Below are positions 44,721 to 53,300 of a stretch of DNA of 64,000 bases, piece by piece; the first letter of the stretch is position 1; every line of letters starts with the position of its first letter. The position numbers and the translations under genes were made by a program. This DNA is from JBGTIS01 sp041745535. GTDB taxonomy: Bacteria > Bacteroidota > Bacteroidia > Cytophagales > Cyclobacteriaceae. The stretch covers positions 41,927-105,926 of the forward strand of contig JBGTIS010000171.1 in the NCBI GenBank assembly GCA_041745535.1. The letters are read 5' to 3'. Under the pieces are notes generated by a model. The model was given only the letters and a program-made list of their open reading frames with translations, did no database searches and was not told the origin of the DNA.

Positions 44721-44772
44721 ACCTAGCGCTTACAATAACAGAAAAATATTTTAGGAATACTCATGGAAACCC

Positions 44773-45339
44773 TTATTTCGTTTCCATGAGTTCATTGTCT
44801 ATCTTTATGCCTGAAATATCGGCAATGGTATTCAGCATATTGGTAAGGTCTGCCAGGGCCATCAGTTCCTGAATATCATGTTCAGAAAAACCTTCTTCCC
44901 GTAATTCTTCAAAATCCTCTTCCGTGGTAGAAAGCGGCCTTAAAGCACACTTAGTTACAATGCGAATAGCAGCCTTGTAACTGGCAGGTATATAATCACT
45001 TTGCATGCTTTCTGTTACCTTAAAACCTTCGTCGTCACACAAAGTCTTGCTAAGGCTATCAGCCATAATACCATGGGCATGGGTGCAATAGTTACATCCT
45101 TTTTTCTGTGAGATGTTATAAATAATTAATTGTTTTAAAATAAATGGAATCTTTCCTATCAACATAGTTGATCTGAGTTTTTCCCAATTACCCTTTAAAA
45201 GAATAGGATTACTCCCCTGGCACTTGAACCAATTTAACACAAACGGAATTCCCATTTGCTTCATGGTATCGTCATAAATTGATTTTACTTCCTGATTGGC
45301 TTCAGGATACTCAACAATTCTAAATCGAGAATTAAGCAT
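44773..45339 (-). CDS. AhpD-like/carboxymuconolactone decarboxylase family protein
   Basis: 188 residues. The all-helical family signature is KKGCNYCTHAHGIMAD, with the C-x-x-C redox pair and the following histidine (CxxCxxxH). RFRIVEYPEANQEVKSIYDD at the N-terminus and LMALADLTNMLNTIADISG at the end also fit peroxidase-related CMD proteins. Proteins of this group reduce peroxides or act as thiol partners. It lies 52 bases upstream of the histidine kinase, in the same direction, so the two may share a transcript; a link between redox state and the kinase is speculation. Confidence 0.82.
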   Translation of the reverse strand: MLNSRFRIVEYPEANQEVKSIYDDTMKQMGIPFVLNWFKCQGSNPILLKGNWEKLRSTMLIGKIPFILKQLIIYNISQKKGCNYCTHAHGIMADSLSKTLCDDEGFKVTESMQSDYIPASYKAAIRIVTKCALRPLSTTEEDFEELREEGFSEHDIQELMALADLTNMLNTIADISGIKIDNELMETK

Positions 45340-45701
45340 ATTAACAAATTTAAATTACCAAGCTAATGCCTAAAAACATAGCTATACTAAAACTAATATA
45401 AATACAATTTCTACCCGTGAAATTAGGTAAATATCATTTTGAAAAATTTGTTAATTAGCCCAATTTATTGCCAGTTGTAGTATTTATAAATAATTAAGTC
45501 ATCTGTCGCTCTGATGGCTTAAAATACAAACCGTAAAATTTCTTATTCCGGAGGCTTTAAATCTAAATCAGATAAGGCATATTCATAATAAAAGACTGGC
45601 TGATAATTATGTGTAAGTGGCTCTGTGGATATAGTATCCTCATACTATAACTTGATTTTTGCTGAAAATTCAACATACAAGCACAGAGAGCAAACGCAAT
45701 T
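45340..45701. other. Intergenic region downstream of tadA
   Basis: A 360-base AT-rich gap between tadA and the AhpD-like gene. A short minus-strand frame without a start (45543-45635) has protein-like composition but is only 33 codons long; see the rejected list. Nothing else is seen. Confidence 0.4.
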
Positions 45702-46139
45702 TTATTCTCTCATTTTCTTAAAAAATCGCACCATCAACAATTCTGATTCTGCTGCCAGTATGCCTTTTTTCACTTCGGTTTTTGGATGTAGTATTTGGGA
45801 ATTATGTAATGAATACCCTCTTTTCTGGTCGTCAGCAGCAAATACAAGCCTTTTTAGCTGTGCCCAGTACAAGGCGCCGGCGCACATGGTGCAGGGCTCC
45901 AGGGTTACATACAGGGTACAATCGGTAAGGTACTTGCCACCCAAATAATTAAACGCGGCCGTAATGGCCAGCATTTCGGCATGAGCGGTAGGATCGTTCA
46001 GCATTTCAGTTTGGTTATAAGCTTTGGCTATAATGCGATTCTCAGCCACAATTACCGCTCCTACCGGTATTTCTCTTTGTTCATAAGCCTCCGCTGCCAG
46101 TTGCAGGGCGGTACGCATAAAACGCTCGTCGTGCTCCAT
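45702..46139 (-). CDS. tadA: tRNA adenosine(34) deaminase (TadA)
   Basis: 145 residues of a zinc-dependent deaminase. The zinc and catalytic motifs are intact: DPTAHAEMLAIT holds the histidine ligand and catalytic glutamate, and TLYVTLEPCTMCAGALYWA holds the two cysteine ligands. The start RFMRTALQLAAEAYEQREIPVGAVIV is typical for TadA. It converts wobble adenosine to inosine in tRNA-Arg. The start codon shares one base with the stop of the upstream exported-protein gene (TAATG), so translation is coupled. A guanine or nucleoside deaminase relative is the only alternative. Confidence 0.92.
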   Translation of the reverse strand: MEHDERFMRTALQLAAEAYEQREIPVGAVIVAENRIIAKAYNQTEMLNDPTAHAEMLAITAAFNYLGGKYLTDCTLYVTLEPCTMCAGALYWAQLKRLVFAADDQKRGYSLHNSQILHPKTEVKKGILAAESELLMVRFFKKMRE

Positions 46140-46702
46140 TATTCTTTTTTCATGGTAACGCTCTCCATAATTTCATGCGCCGTATCGCGCCATTGCTCCT
46201 GCTGATTGGCCGGACAATTAAAATTGTAGACATAGGTTTTTTTCTCGAAAACAGTATACTGCAGGTAATTGTATTTCCGGATCGGGCTTTTAGCGCCAAT
46301 ACTGGAAACATCCTCGTCTTTTACGATTGAGATAAATTCGAAAACGGCAAAATCCTTTCCGTTAATAGTTTCAATGGATTCATTCAGAAACTGGGTTTCC
46401 GTATGCAGTTCCAGAATGCTGGCTTTAAAAAAATCTTTCATAATGGCCAGATCAGCAGCACCCCATTGGGTAATGGAAACATTAACACCAAAATCGGCCT
46501 GCCGGTCGGCGCTGGTAAAAACGGCTACCGGTTTGCGGGTAGAAATATATTCGCTGGCTATTTCCGATTCCGTCATCGGATGAAACGATTCGGGCACTTT
46601 TACGGTAATGTTTTTTCCTATGGCCACCTTCACAAACTTTTCCTGAATGGTAGTAAAGGAGGTTAAAAGTACCAGTGTCGATAAAAAAAATATTCTTAGC
46701 AT
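46139..46702 (-). CDS. Exported protein of unknown function, co-transcribed with tadA
   Basis: A 187-residue protein with a signal peptide (MLRIFFLSTLVLLTSFTTIQ) and no membrane segment after it. The mature part reads like a small alpha-beta domain: VKVPESFHPMTESEIA, ADFGVNVSITQWGAADL, INGKDFAVFEFISIV and YNFNCPANQQEQW. It resembles the PsbP/DUF1795-like single-domain exported proteins in general shape, but I cannot assign a family. It overlaps tadA by one base and has its own promoter candidate upstream. Confidence 0.7.
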   Translation of the reverse strand: MLRIFFLSTLVLLTSFTTIQEKFVKVAIGKNITVKVPESFHPMTESEIASEYISTRKPVAVFTSADRQADFGVNVSITQWGAADLAIMKDFFKASILELHTETQFLNESIETINGKDFAVFEFISIVKDEDVSSIGAKSPIRKYNYLQYTVFEKKTYVYNFNCPANQQEQWRDTAHEIMESVTMKKE

Positions 46703-46776
46703 TTCTATTTAACTGTTTTTCTTGTTGCTGACACGTAATTTTTTCGCATGTTCAGTGCATGCCTGCATGCCGGATT

Positions 46777-46784
46777 CAAAAATA
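46777..46784 (-). promoter_or_regulatory. -7 promoter element candidate for the exported protein-tadA pair
   Basis: On the minus strand TATTTTTG fits TAnnTTTG, 75 bases upstream of the ATG at 46702. No clear TTTG was found at the right distance upstream. Confidence 0.3.
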
Positions 46785-46888
46785 TAATTTATTTTTCCTT
46801 ATGGATAACGTATTCGTTAATGAATTTGCATATTTAAGAAGATCATATTCAGAATATTAAATAATACCACCGGAATATTGTTTAGTTT

Positions 46889-46919
46889 TTTGAAGCGCTA
46901 CAGAAATCATCTAAATTCG
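46889..46919 (+). promoter_or_regulatory. Promoter candidate for aspS
   Basis: TTTG (46889-46892), 19 bases, then TAAATTCG (46912-46919), one mismatch from the Bacteroidota -7 consensus TAnnTTTG. It lies 60 bases upstream of the aspS ATG. Confidence 0.45.
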
Positions 46920-46978
46920 CGCACGCTTAATTGGCGCGGCACGAAAGTGCTACTGTAAAACCAAATAATTTTTATATC

Positions 46979-48727
46979 ATGCTTAGAACGCACACTTGTG
47001 GAGCTTTACGAATTTCAGATGCCGGAACAACTGTAACCCTCACGGGCTGGGTACAACGCGTCAGAGACAAAGGAAAAATGATCTGGATTGACCTGCGCGA
47101 CCGATATGGCATTACTCAACTGGTTTTTGAAGAGGGCGTAAGCGAAGCGGATGTGATGGAAAAAGCCCGCCACCTGGGCCGTGAGTATGTGATAGAAGCC
47201 ATAGGTGAGGTAACCGAGCGTTACTCGAAAAACGATAAACTTCCGACGGGTGATATTGAAATACGGGTACAGGAACTCAATATCCTGAACCCTTCCAAAG
47301 TGCCTCCCTTTACCATAGAAGACGATACCGACGGTGGTGAAGACCTGCGCATGAAATATCGGTACCTGGATTTGAGAAGGAATACCGTCCGGGAAAAGCT
47401 GCAACTGCGCCACAAAATGATGCAGGAAACCCGCCGCTACCTGGACGGACAGCAGTTTATTGAAGTAGAAACGCCAGTGCTGATCAAGTCTACGCCTGAA
47501 GGTGCCCGCGACTTTGTGGTTCCCTCCAGAATCAATCAGGGAGAGTTTTATGCTTTGCCGCAATCGCCGCAAACGTTCAAGCAACTGCTGATGGTTTCCG
47601 GCTTCGACCGGTATTTTCAGATTGTAAAATGCTTTCGTGATGAAGACCTGCGCGCCGACCGGCAGCCAGAGTTTACCCAAATCGACTGCGAAATGTCGTT
47701 TATTACCCAGGAAGACATTCTGAACATGTTTGAAGGTCTGATGAAGCATTTGTTCAAAGCTATAAAAGGGATTGAGTTAACCGATTTCCCCCGCATGAGC
47801 TACGATGATGCCATGCAAACCTATGGCACCGACAAACCGGATATTCGCTTCGATATGAAATTTGTGGAGCTGAACGATGTGGCAAAAGGAAAAGGGTTCG
47901 GCGTGTTCGACAGTGCCGAACTGGTAGTGGGCATTAACGCCTCAGGGTGCTCTGAATACACCCGCAAACAACTGGATGCATTCACTGAGTTTGTAAAAAA
48001 ACCGCAGATTGGCGCCAAAGGTCTGGTGTATGTAAAATACAGCCAGGATGGTAGTTTAAAATCGTCGGTAGATAAGTTTTACAGTGAAGAAGAATTAAAG
48101 CGATGGGCCGATAAGTTTGAGGCAAAACCAGGCGACTTGCTGCTTATTCTGGCAGGTGATGTCCAACCTACCCGCAAAGCCCTTTCCGAACTGCGTTTGC
48201 ATTTGGGTAACGAGTTGGGTTTGCGCGACAGAAACACTTTCGCGCCACTATGGGTAGTTGATTTTCCATTGCTGGAATGGGAAGAAGACACGCAACGGTG
48301 GCACGCCATGCACCATCCGTTTACTTCGCCCAAGAATGCCGATATTCCATTGCTGGACTCTGATCCGGGGGCAGTAAGGGCCAATGCCTACGACATGGCT
48401 ATTAACGGTGTGGAAGTAGGCGGTGGCTCCATCCGGATTCACGACCGCAAATTGCAGAACCTGATGTTTTATCATTTAGGTTTTACGGAAGAAGAAGCCC
48501 AGAAGCAGTTTGGCTTTTTGCTGGATGCTTTTGAGTTTGGAGCTCCGCCGCATGGCGGCATTGCCTTTGGTTTCGACCGCACCTGTGCCCTTTTTGGAGG
48601 CTCTGATTCTATCCGCGATTACATAGCTTTTCCCAAGAACAATTCGGGCCGCGATGTAATGATAGACTCCCCTTCTACCATTTCATTAGATCAGTTAAAT
48701 GAGTTAGGAATACAGTTAAAGAGTTAA
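46979..48727 (+). CDS. aspS: Aspartyl-tRNA synthetase
   Basis: 582 residues from ATG 46979 (LRTHTCGALR), the canonical start; a TTG 16 codons upstream is rejected. The N-terminal OB-fold binds the anticodon (VTLTGWVQRVRDKGKMIWIDLRD read as two adjacent strands). Class II motif 2 is FRDEDLRADRQPEFTQIDCE and motif 3 GIAFGFDRTCALFGG. The bacterial GAD insertion (about residues 290-420) is present, so it is the bacterial-type enzyme of normal length. It charges tRNA-Asp, and tRNA-Asn too if the organism uses the indirect route. Single gene. Confidence 0.97.
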   Translation: MLRTHTCGALRISDAGTTVTLTGWVQRVRDKGKMIWIDLRDRYGITQLVFEEGVSEADVMEKARHLGREYVIEAIGEVTERYSKNDKLPTGDIEIRVQELNILNPSKVPPFTIEDDTDGGEDLRMKYRYLDLRRNTVREKLQLRHKMMQETRRYLDGQQFIEVETPVLIKSTPEGARDFVVPSRINQGEFYALPQSPQTFKQLLMVSGFDRYFQIVKCFRDEDLRADRQPEFTQIDCEMSFITQEDILNMFEGLMKHLFKAIKGIELTDFPRMSYDDAMQTYGTDKPDIRFDMKFVELNDVAKGKGFGVFDSAELVVGINASGCSEYTRKQLDAFTEFVKKPQIGAKGLVYVKYSQDGSLKSSVDKFYSEEELKRWADKFEAKPGDLLLILAGDVQPTRKALSELRLHLGNELGLRDRNTFAPLWVVDFPLLEWEEDTQRWHAMHHPFTSPKNADIPLLDSDPGAVRANAYDMAINGVEVGGGSIRIHDRKLQNLMFYHLGFTEEEAQKQFGFLLDAFEFGAPPHGGIAFGFDRTCALFGGSDSIRDYIAFPKNNSGRDVMIDSPSTISLDQLNELGIQLKS

Positions 48728-49100
48728 TCGATATACATTTACATTTTTCGAATTTACTCTGATAGTCATAGGTACGCATTATCCATCCTGAGTCATGCCG
48801 CAGGCATCCGGGCGGCGTTCCGCTTTGCCCTAATGTAATGGTCATTTTGAAGGTGAGACACCTTAAAAGCCAGAATGGCAAAGGTTGCTGCGCTGGGCCA
48901 CAGAGGCTAAGCCGCAAAATGACTTGCAATAATAGAAAATTATCAATTAAAACTGCCGGTGCATTTGTTTAGTCATCTGTTTCATAGTATTGACTGTGTA
49001 CGTTAGGCTATGTCACATTATGTATATTTTTTGACGTGATATGCAAATATTGCTTTGTGCTCTTCTTTTCATTTTTGCATAAACATTCTAAACAATCATT
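48728..49100. other. Intergenic region with nested inverted repeats
   Basis: A 373-base gap after aspS. The first part holds the structured repeat at 48795-48923. The second part is AT-rich and leads into the membrane protein gene. No coding frame was accepted. Confidence 0.5.
48795..48923. repeat. Structured inverted-repeat element downstream of aspS
   Basis: An outer pair GTCATTTTG (48841-48849) and CAAAATGAC (48915-48923) encloses the perfect hairpin AAGGTG-AGA-CACCTT (48850-48864). Just before it lies ATGCC-GCA-GGCAT (48795-48807). The composition is more GC-rich than the flanks. This is the appearance of REP-like intergenic repeats known from Bacteroidota genomes; copies elsewhere would confirm. 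Confidence 0.5.
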
Positions 49101-49853
49101 ATGAAATACTTTTCTGACTATCGTTTTATCGTCGGTGCTATGTCGATCTTATCAGGGTTACTGGCGCTGGCATGTATATGGGTGGGAGCAATGGCGGTTG
49201 AATACAATCTTGAAGCTTTTTCAGACCCCATTCTTACGTTGCGGTATGCCCATCATTATGAACTCGCGAAATGGTTCAATCTGCTTGACTTGTTTGGCTA
49301 CTATCTTCTGCTGTTGCCTTTGATATTTTATTTTCATCAGCAATATAAATACAGGTCGCCATGGATGTCTTTATTTACTTTTTCCGGTGCTGCCTACGTG
49401 TTAACCGGCGCTTTAGGGGCTGCTATCCTGGCCGCGCTGTGGCCCGAACAGATGAAAGATTACCTGACATCATCCGCTGACAATACCTCCCTGAATATCG
49501 CTCTATTTAAAACAACGACATTGTTAGTTACAAAAGGTATGTGGAATATTTTAGAAGTACTGTTCGCTGCGGTATGGTGGATAGGATTGGGTAGGCTGTT
49601 ATACAGTGACAGTAAAATAATAGGACTTTTAACCATTATCACGGGGATATCAACATTCATAGATGCGGCAGGAAACATCTTCAGTGTTCAGGTAATGTCT
49701 GATTTGGGATTAAATATCTACCTGATATTAGGCATTGCATGGCCGGTTGTGATAGGAATTTCTTTAGTTGGAAAATCCGTGCAGCGTCAATCCCATGTTA
49801 AAAATAACCACTCTACCGCCACTTCTCAAACTACCATATATGAAAATGTTTAA
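49101..49853 (+). CDS. Integral membrane protein of unknown function
   Basis: 250 residues with about six membrane helices: FIVGAMSILSGLLALACIWVG, FGYYLLLLPLIFYF, ALGAAILAALW, ILEVLFAAVWWIGLG, IIGLLTIITGISTF and IYLILGIAWPVVIGISLVG. The C-terminus is polar. The helix pattern is reminiscent of DUF4386-type membrane proteins, but I cannot confirm a family. Its end overlaps the start of the cytochrome c gene by 14 bases, so the two are coupled and may form an electron-transfer or membrane complex. Confidence 0.7.
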   Translation: MKYFSDYRFIVGAMSILSGLLALACIWVGAMAVEYNLEAFSDPILTLRYAHHYELAKWFNLLDLFGYYLLLLPLIFYFHQQYKYRSPWMSLFTFSGAAYVLTGALGAAILAALWPEQMKDYLTSSADNTSLNIALFKTTTLLVTKGMWNILEVLFAAVWWIGLGRLLYSDSKIIGLLTIITGISTFIDAAGNIFSVQVMSDLGLNIYLILGIAWPVVIGISLVGKSVQRQSHVKNNHSTATSQTTIYENV

Positions 49854-50736
49854 GAAAATAGTGAAGTGGACAGGCATCAGTTTATTGACCATTTTAGGGC
49901 TGGCGCTGATCGCTTACGTATTTGTGTATGTGCATACCGAAGGCAGGATCAACAAACAATATCAATATGCAGAGGAAACTATCGCGATACCAACTGATTC
50001 CTTGTCTATTCTGAAAGGAGAACATCTGTACCAGATAAGAGGCTGCCAGGATTGCCACGGTAAAAACCTACAGGGGGGTGTTTTTATGAATGATGCCCTA
50101 TTAATGCGGATAACAGCACCAAACCTTACGAAGGGCAAAGGTGGTTTGCCGGATGATTTCAATATTAACGATTGGGTGCGGGTTATCAGGCATGGAGTGG
50201 ACAACAATGGTCGCTCCTTGTTCATGATGCCCTCTCAGGAATTGTATCAACTCACCAATGAAGACCTTGCCAATATCATCGCTTATTGCACCACCCAAAA
50301 ACCAATAAATACCTCACAGGAAAGAATGCGTTCGATAGGACCGGTGGGAAGACTTTTAATGACGATGAATCAGGTTACTATATTACCCGCGGAAAAAATT
50401 GATCATCAGGCGGAGCATGTTGATAAAAAAGAAGAAAAGATAAGTGCAGCCTATGGTAAATATCTGGCTACAGGTTGCCAGGGATGCCATCGCGCTACTA
50501 TGCGGGGAGGAAGCCCTTTGGCGCCGGGATTTCCGCCGGTGCCTGATATTACATCGAATGGGCATTTACGTAATTGGAGCGCAAGTTCATTTATCCGTAC
50601 TATAAAAACAGGTACTACACCAGAAGGAAAGGCATTAAACAATCAATATATGCCCTGGCAATCCATAAGTCTTTTTACAGACGATGAACTGAAATCCATA
50701 TTCCTGTACCTAAAAACTTTACCGGCTAAACCATAG
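49840..50736 (+). CDS. Membrane-anchored dihaem cytochrome c
   Basis: 298 residues from ATG 49840; the ATG two codons later is an alternative, while the TTG at 49768 would add an unlikely proline-rich stretch. An N-terminal anchor (WTGISLLTILGLALIAYVFVYV) is followed by two cytochrome c modules, each with one haem site: RGCQDCHGKNLQGG (near residue 63) and TGCQGCHRATMRGG (near 210). Distal methionines are possible in LFMMPSQELY and QYMPWQSI. It carries electrons in the periplasm. Such proteins often serve alcohol or sugar dehydrogenases. It overlaps the membrane protein gene and converges on an AraC regulator. Confidence 0.88.
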   Translation: MKMFKKIVKWTGISLLTILGLALIAYVFVYVHTEGRINKQYQYAEETIAIPTDSLSILKGEHLYQIRGCQDCHGKNLQGGVFMNDALLMRITAPNLTKGKGGLPDDFNINDWVRVIRHGVDNNGRSLFMMPSQELYQLTNEDLANIIAYCTTQKPINTSQERMRSIGPVGRLLMTMNQVTILPAEKIDHQAEHVDKKEEKISAAYGKYLATGCQGCHRATMRGGSPLAPGFPPVPDITSNGHLRNWSASSFIRTIKTGTTPEGKALNNQYMPWQSISLFTDDELKSIFLYLKTLPAKP

Positions 50737-50744
50737 CTGAATAA

Positions 50745-51767
50745 TTATTCAGCATGTCGGCGAAAAGCATTGGGCGATTTGCCCATCCATTGCCGGAAAG
50801 CACGATGAAAAGTGCTGGATTCAGTATACCCCAGTTTATAAGCGATCTCTGCAACAGAAAGCTTTTTATTCGTGAGCAGGTTGCAGGCTAATTCCTGTTT
50901 TATGGAATCAGACAATAATCGGAAACTGGTATTTTCTTCTTTCAGTTTTCGTTGCAATGTTCGGGGTGTGATGTGCATGTGTTCTGCTATTTCTTCCAGC
51001 CGCGGAAAATTGAATTGGAAATGCTTTAATATCATCTGCTTCACTTCGCTGGTAAATGTTACGCCATTGCTTTGTTTTTTTATTTCAGTGTCCAGTAAAT
51101 TTTTGAAAATATGGTTGAGCTCTTTGTTATAGCCAATCACCGGTGTTCGCAAGTCGGCTAATGAGAAAACGATACAGTTACAGGGCTGATTAAACAAAGG
51201 TCGGCATTTAAAAACCCGTTCATATTCGCTGGTGTCGGCTACCCCTGCATAACGATACATGACCTTTTTAGGGTAAAATGGTTTGCTAGTTAATAAATAA
51301 AGGATATGTGTGGCGCCCGCATAAGCTATATCCACGCTTTGCCGGGCTGTTTCAGGCGACATATTGTTCCAGACCTCCAACGGTTCACAGTAATAATACA
51401 CATCATCCTGTTTGATTTCCATATAAAAATTGTATAGACGTGTAAACACCGTGGTGAACTGCTGAAGATTTTTTAGAGCTGTTAATACATCTTTACTGCT
51501 TTGCATCAGGTGCCCGGTAATGCCCAGTACAACAGCGGTTGTTTTTTCACCCACATGAAGCCCGAGTGTTTTATTGCCGGAAATTGTCAATGCCGTTTCC
51601 ATAATAGCGCAGTTCTGCTCCAACGATAATTTATGATTGGCATCTTCTAACTGCTCCGTGGTAATACCGCCCGATTGGCAGATCATATCAATTTCCAGCT
51701 TACTGCAGCCCGTGCCTACAACAATATTTTGTATAATGGGCATGCTTACCCAAAGCGTAAGAGTCAT
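50745..51767 (-). CDS. AraC-family transcriptional regulator
   Basis: 340 residues. The N-terminal 190 residues resemble the arabinose-binding-like domain (Arabinose_bd) of OruR/ToxT-style AraC proteins (TLGLHVGEKTTAVVLGITGHLM). The C-terminal 100 residues carry two helix-turn-helix units: RLEEIAEHMHITPRTLQRKLKEE, here split by its turn, and SVAEIAYKLGYTESSTFHRAFRQW, ending in GKSPNAFRRH, the AraC signature. It probably controls the convergent membrane protein/cytochrome pair or a nearby gene. The inducer is unknown. Confidence 0.88.
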   Translation of the reverse strand: MTLTLWVSMPIIQNIVVGTGCSKLEIDMICQSGGITTEQLEDANHKLSLEQNCAIMETALTISGNKTLGLHVGEKTTAVVLGITGHLMQSSKDVLTALKNLQQFTTVFTRLYNFYMEIKQDDVYYYCEPLEVWNNMSPETARQSVDIAYAGATHILYLLTSKPFYPKKVMYRYAGVADTSEYERVFKCRPLFNQPCNCIVFSLADLRTPVIGYNKELNHIFKNLLDTEIKKQSNGVTFTSEVKQMILKHFQFNFPRLEEIAEHMHITPRTLQRKLKEENTSFRLLSDSIKQELACNLLTNKKLSVAEIAYKLGYTESSTFHRAFRQWMGKSPNAFRRHAE

Positions 51768-52127
51768 AAAGAAATAAATTTTGTTACTAAATGTAAAAAG
51801 AGTTCGGTAAATATGGTACAGGCCGCGTTTTTATTTGGAAGATTAGCAATGGCTAGCATTAAAAACCGATGATAATTTATTGACCAAAGATTTCTAAGGT
51901 TGGTAAGTTGCTGAATATGAATTAAAATAAAACGATCATATAACATCATGCGACAAATACCCCTGTTTGATGTGTACTCGAAGGTTAGTTGCTCCAATTA
52001 TTAATATGGATCAATGAAAGCAAAGCGCAAACATAAACGGGGCATCTGCTGTATTTATCGTAAAAATTCATTCCAAAGTACGAGCGGCTACGGGAATTTT
52101 CTTTTATTCGTAATAGAAAATATCCTT
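51768..52127. other. Intergenic region upstream of the AraC regulator
   Basis: 360 AT-rich bases. A 77-codon minus frame with a TTG start ends in an ATGA overlap with the AraC start, but its composition is not convincing (see rejected list). No promoter consensus or repeat was found. Confidence 0.4.
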
Positions 52128-53240
52128 TTAAAATGGCTTCCCATGCGTTTGTCGCATCAGCAGTTGAGCAACAGGCTTGATCTGTGCCATATGCACCGCC
52201 ATTTGCGAAATAAACTGATTACCAAATAATCGTTGAATCGCCCTTCCGGCTTTCAACCGAAAACTAAAATTTTTATACCAGGCATCTCTGTAGGCTTTTT
52301 CAATTTTCGTTCTGTTACAGGCCGAAGGCGCATGGTATTTTATAATAATTTCAGAAAGAAATTTAGCGGAATGAATGGCCAGGGCCATGCCATTGCCACA
52401 CAACGGAGTGATTAAACCGGCCGCATCGCCCGACATCAGCACGTGATCTTCCACTGGATTTTTAGGGGCGAAAGAAAAGGCGTTAATTACTTCAGGTTTG
52501 TTTGACAGGAACTCGCTATGCTGGAAAATATCGCGAAGAAAAGGATTTTTACACAATACTTCCTGTTCCATATTCGCAATGCTTTTGTATTTCCGTAAGG
52601 TTTCCCGCCTCCCCAGGTAGCACACATTATAGATACCATCTTCGATACGGACAATGCCGCAGTACCCACCTTCAAAATTGTGCAAGGCTACACAGTTATC
52701 GCTGAAATTGGTTCGAACATGGTATTTCACTCCCAGATATGGAGATGCATGTTGCAGAAATTCCCGGTGAAGTTGTTTGTCGATTCTGGACTGTTTGCCA
52801 AAAGCACCAATAACCAACCGGGCTTCTACCGGCTCGCCTCCGGAAATCTCAACTTTAAATAAATTATCCTGAAAATGAATATCGAGCACTTGCGTACCCA
52901 ATGCTGCCTCTGTGCCATAGGACAGAGCTTTCTGAAACAAAAAATTATCGAACTGATACCGGCTTATGCCAAATCCACCCAAATCCAGGGGCATATGTAT
53001 TACTTTACCCGAAACGGAGGTTAGCATAAAATTACGAATGGTACTGGGCCGCAACGCTGATGGGTAAATATCAAGGGCCTGCAGAAAGGGAACTACTTCA
53101 TTGGAAATATATTCGCCGCAAACTTTATGAAACGGGTATGTTTTTTTTTCAATCAATAATACATCCAATCCTGCTTTTGACAGTTGGATGGCATTGACCA
53201 GTCCGGCCAGGCCTCCGCCAATGATAATTACATCTTTCAA
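52128..53240 (-). CDS. FAD-dependent oxidoreductase, geranylgeranyl reductase-like
   Basis: 370 residues from a TTG start at 53238-53240; no in-frame ATG lies nearby, and the sequence begins directly with the dinucleotide-binding strand DVIIIGGGLAGLVNAIQLSK. LIEKKTYPFHKVCGEYIS carries the cysteine typical of the geranylgeranyl reductase/tryptophan halogenase-like group. VLMSGDAAGLITPLCGNGMA is the second FAD motif. This family reduces isoprenoid double bonds or oxidises polyketide and pigment intermediates. In Bacteroidota such genes often accompany flexirubin, carotenoid or polyketide synthesis, but no such partner is seen here. Substrate unknown. Confidence 0.82.
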   Translation of the reverse strand: MKDVIIIGGGLAGLVNAIQLSKAGLDVLLIEKKTYPFHKVCGEYISNEVVPFLQALDIYPSALRPSTIRNFMLTSVSGKVIHMPLDLGGFGISRYQFDNFLFQKALSYGTEAALGTQVLDIHFQDNLFKVEISGGEPVEARLVIGAFGKQSRIDKQLHREFLQHASPYLGVKYHVRTNFSDNCVALHNFEGGYCGIVRIEDGIYNVCYLGRRETLRKYKSIANMEQEVLCKNPFLRDIFQHSEFLSNKPEVINAFSFAPKNPVEDHVLMSGDAAGLITPLCGNGMALAIHSAKFLSEIIIKYHAPSACNRTKIEKAYRDAWYKNFSFRLKAGRAIQRLFGNQFISQMAVHMAQIKPVAQLLMRQTHGKPF

Positions 53241-53300
53241 TAGTATAAGTTAGAAACTTTATCTTTTTACGAAATCTAATATAGCTCATGAAGCAGCGAT

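Noticed and set aside
45543..45635. A 33-codon minus-strand frame (contains HNYQPVFYYEYALSDLDL) downstream of tadA
   Set aside because: It has protein-like composition but no start codon, a stop immediately upstream, and too short a length to separate from chance.
51764..51997. A 77-codon minus-strand frame with an ATGA overlap with the AraC start
   Set aside because: It starts with TTG, has an AT-driven composition without recognisable domain features, and no support besides the overlap.
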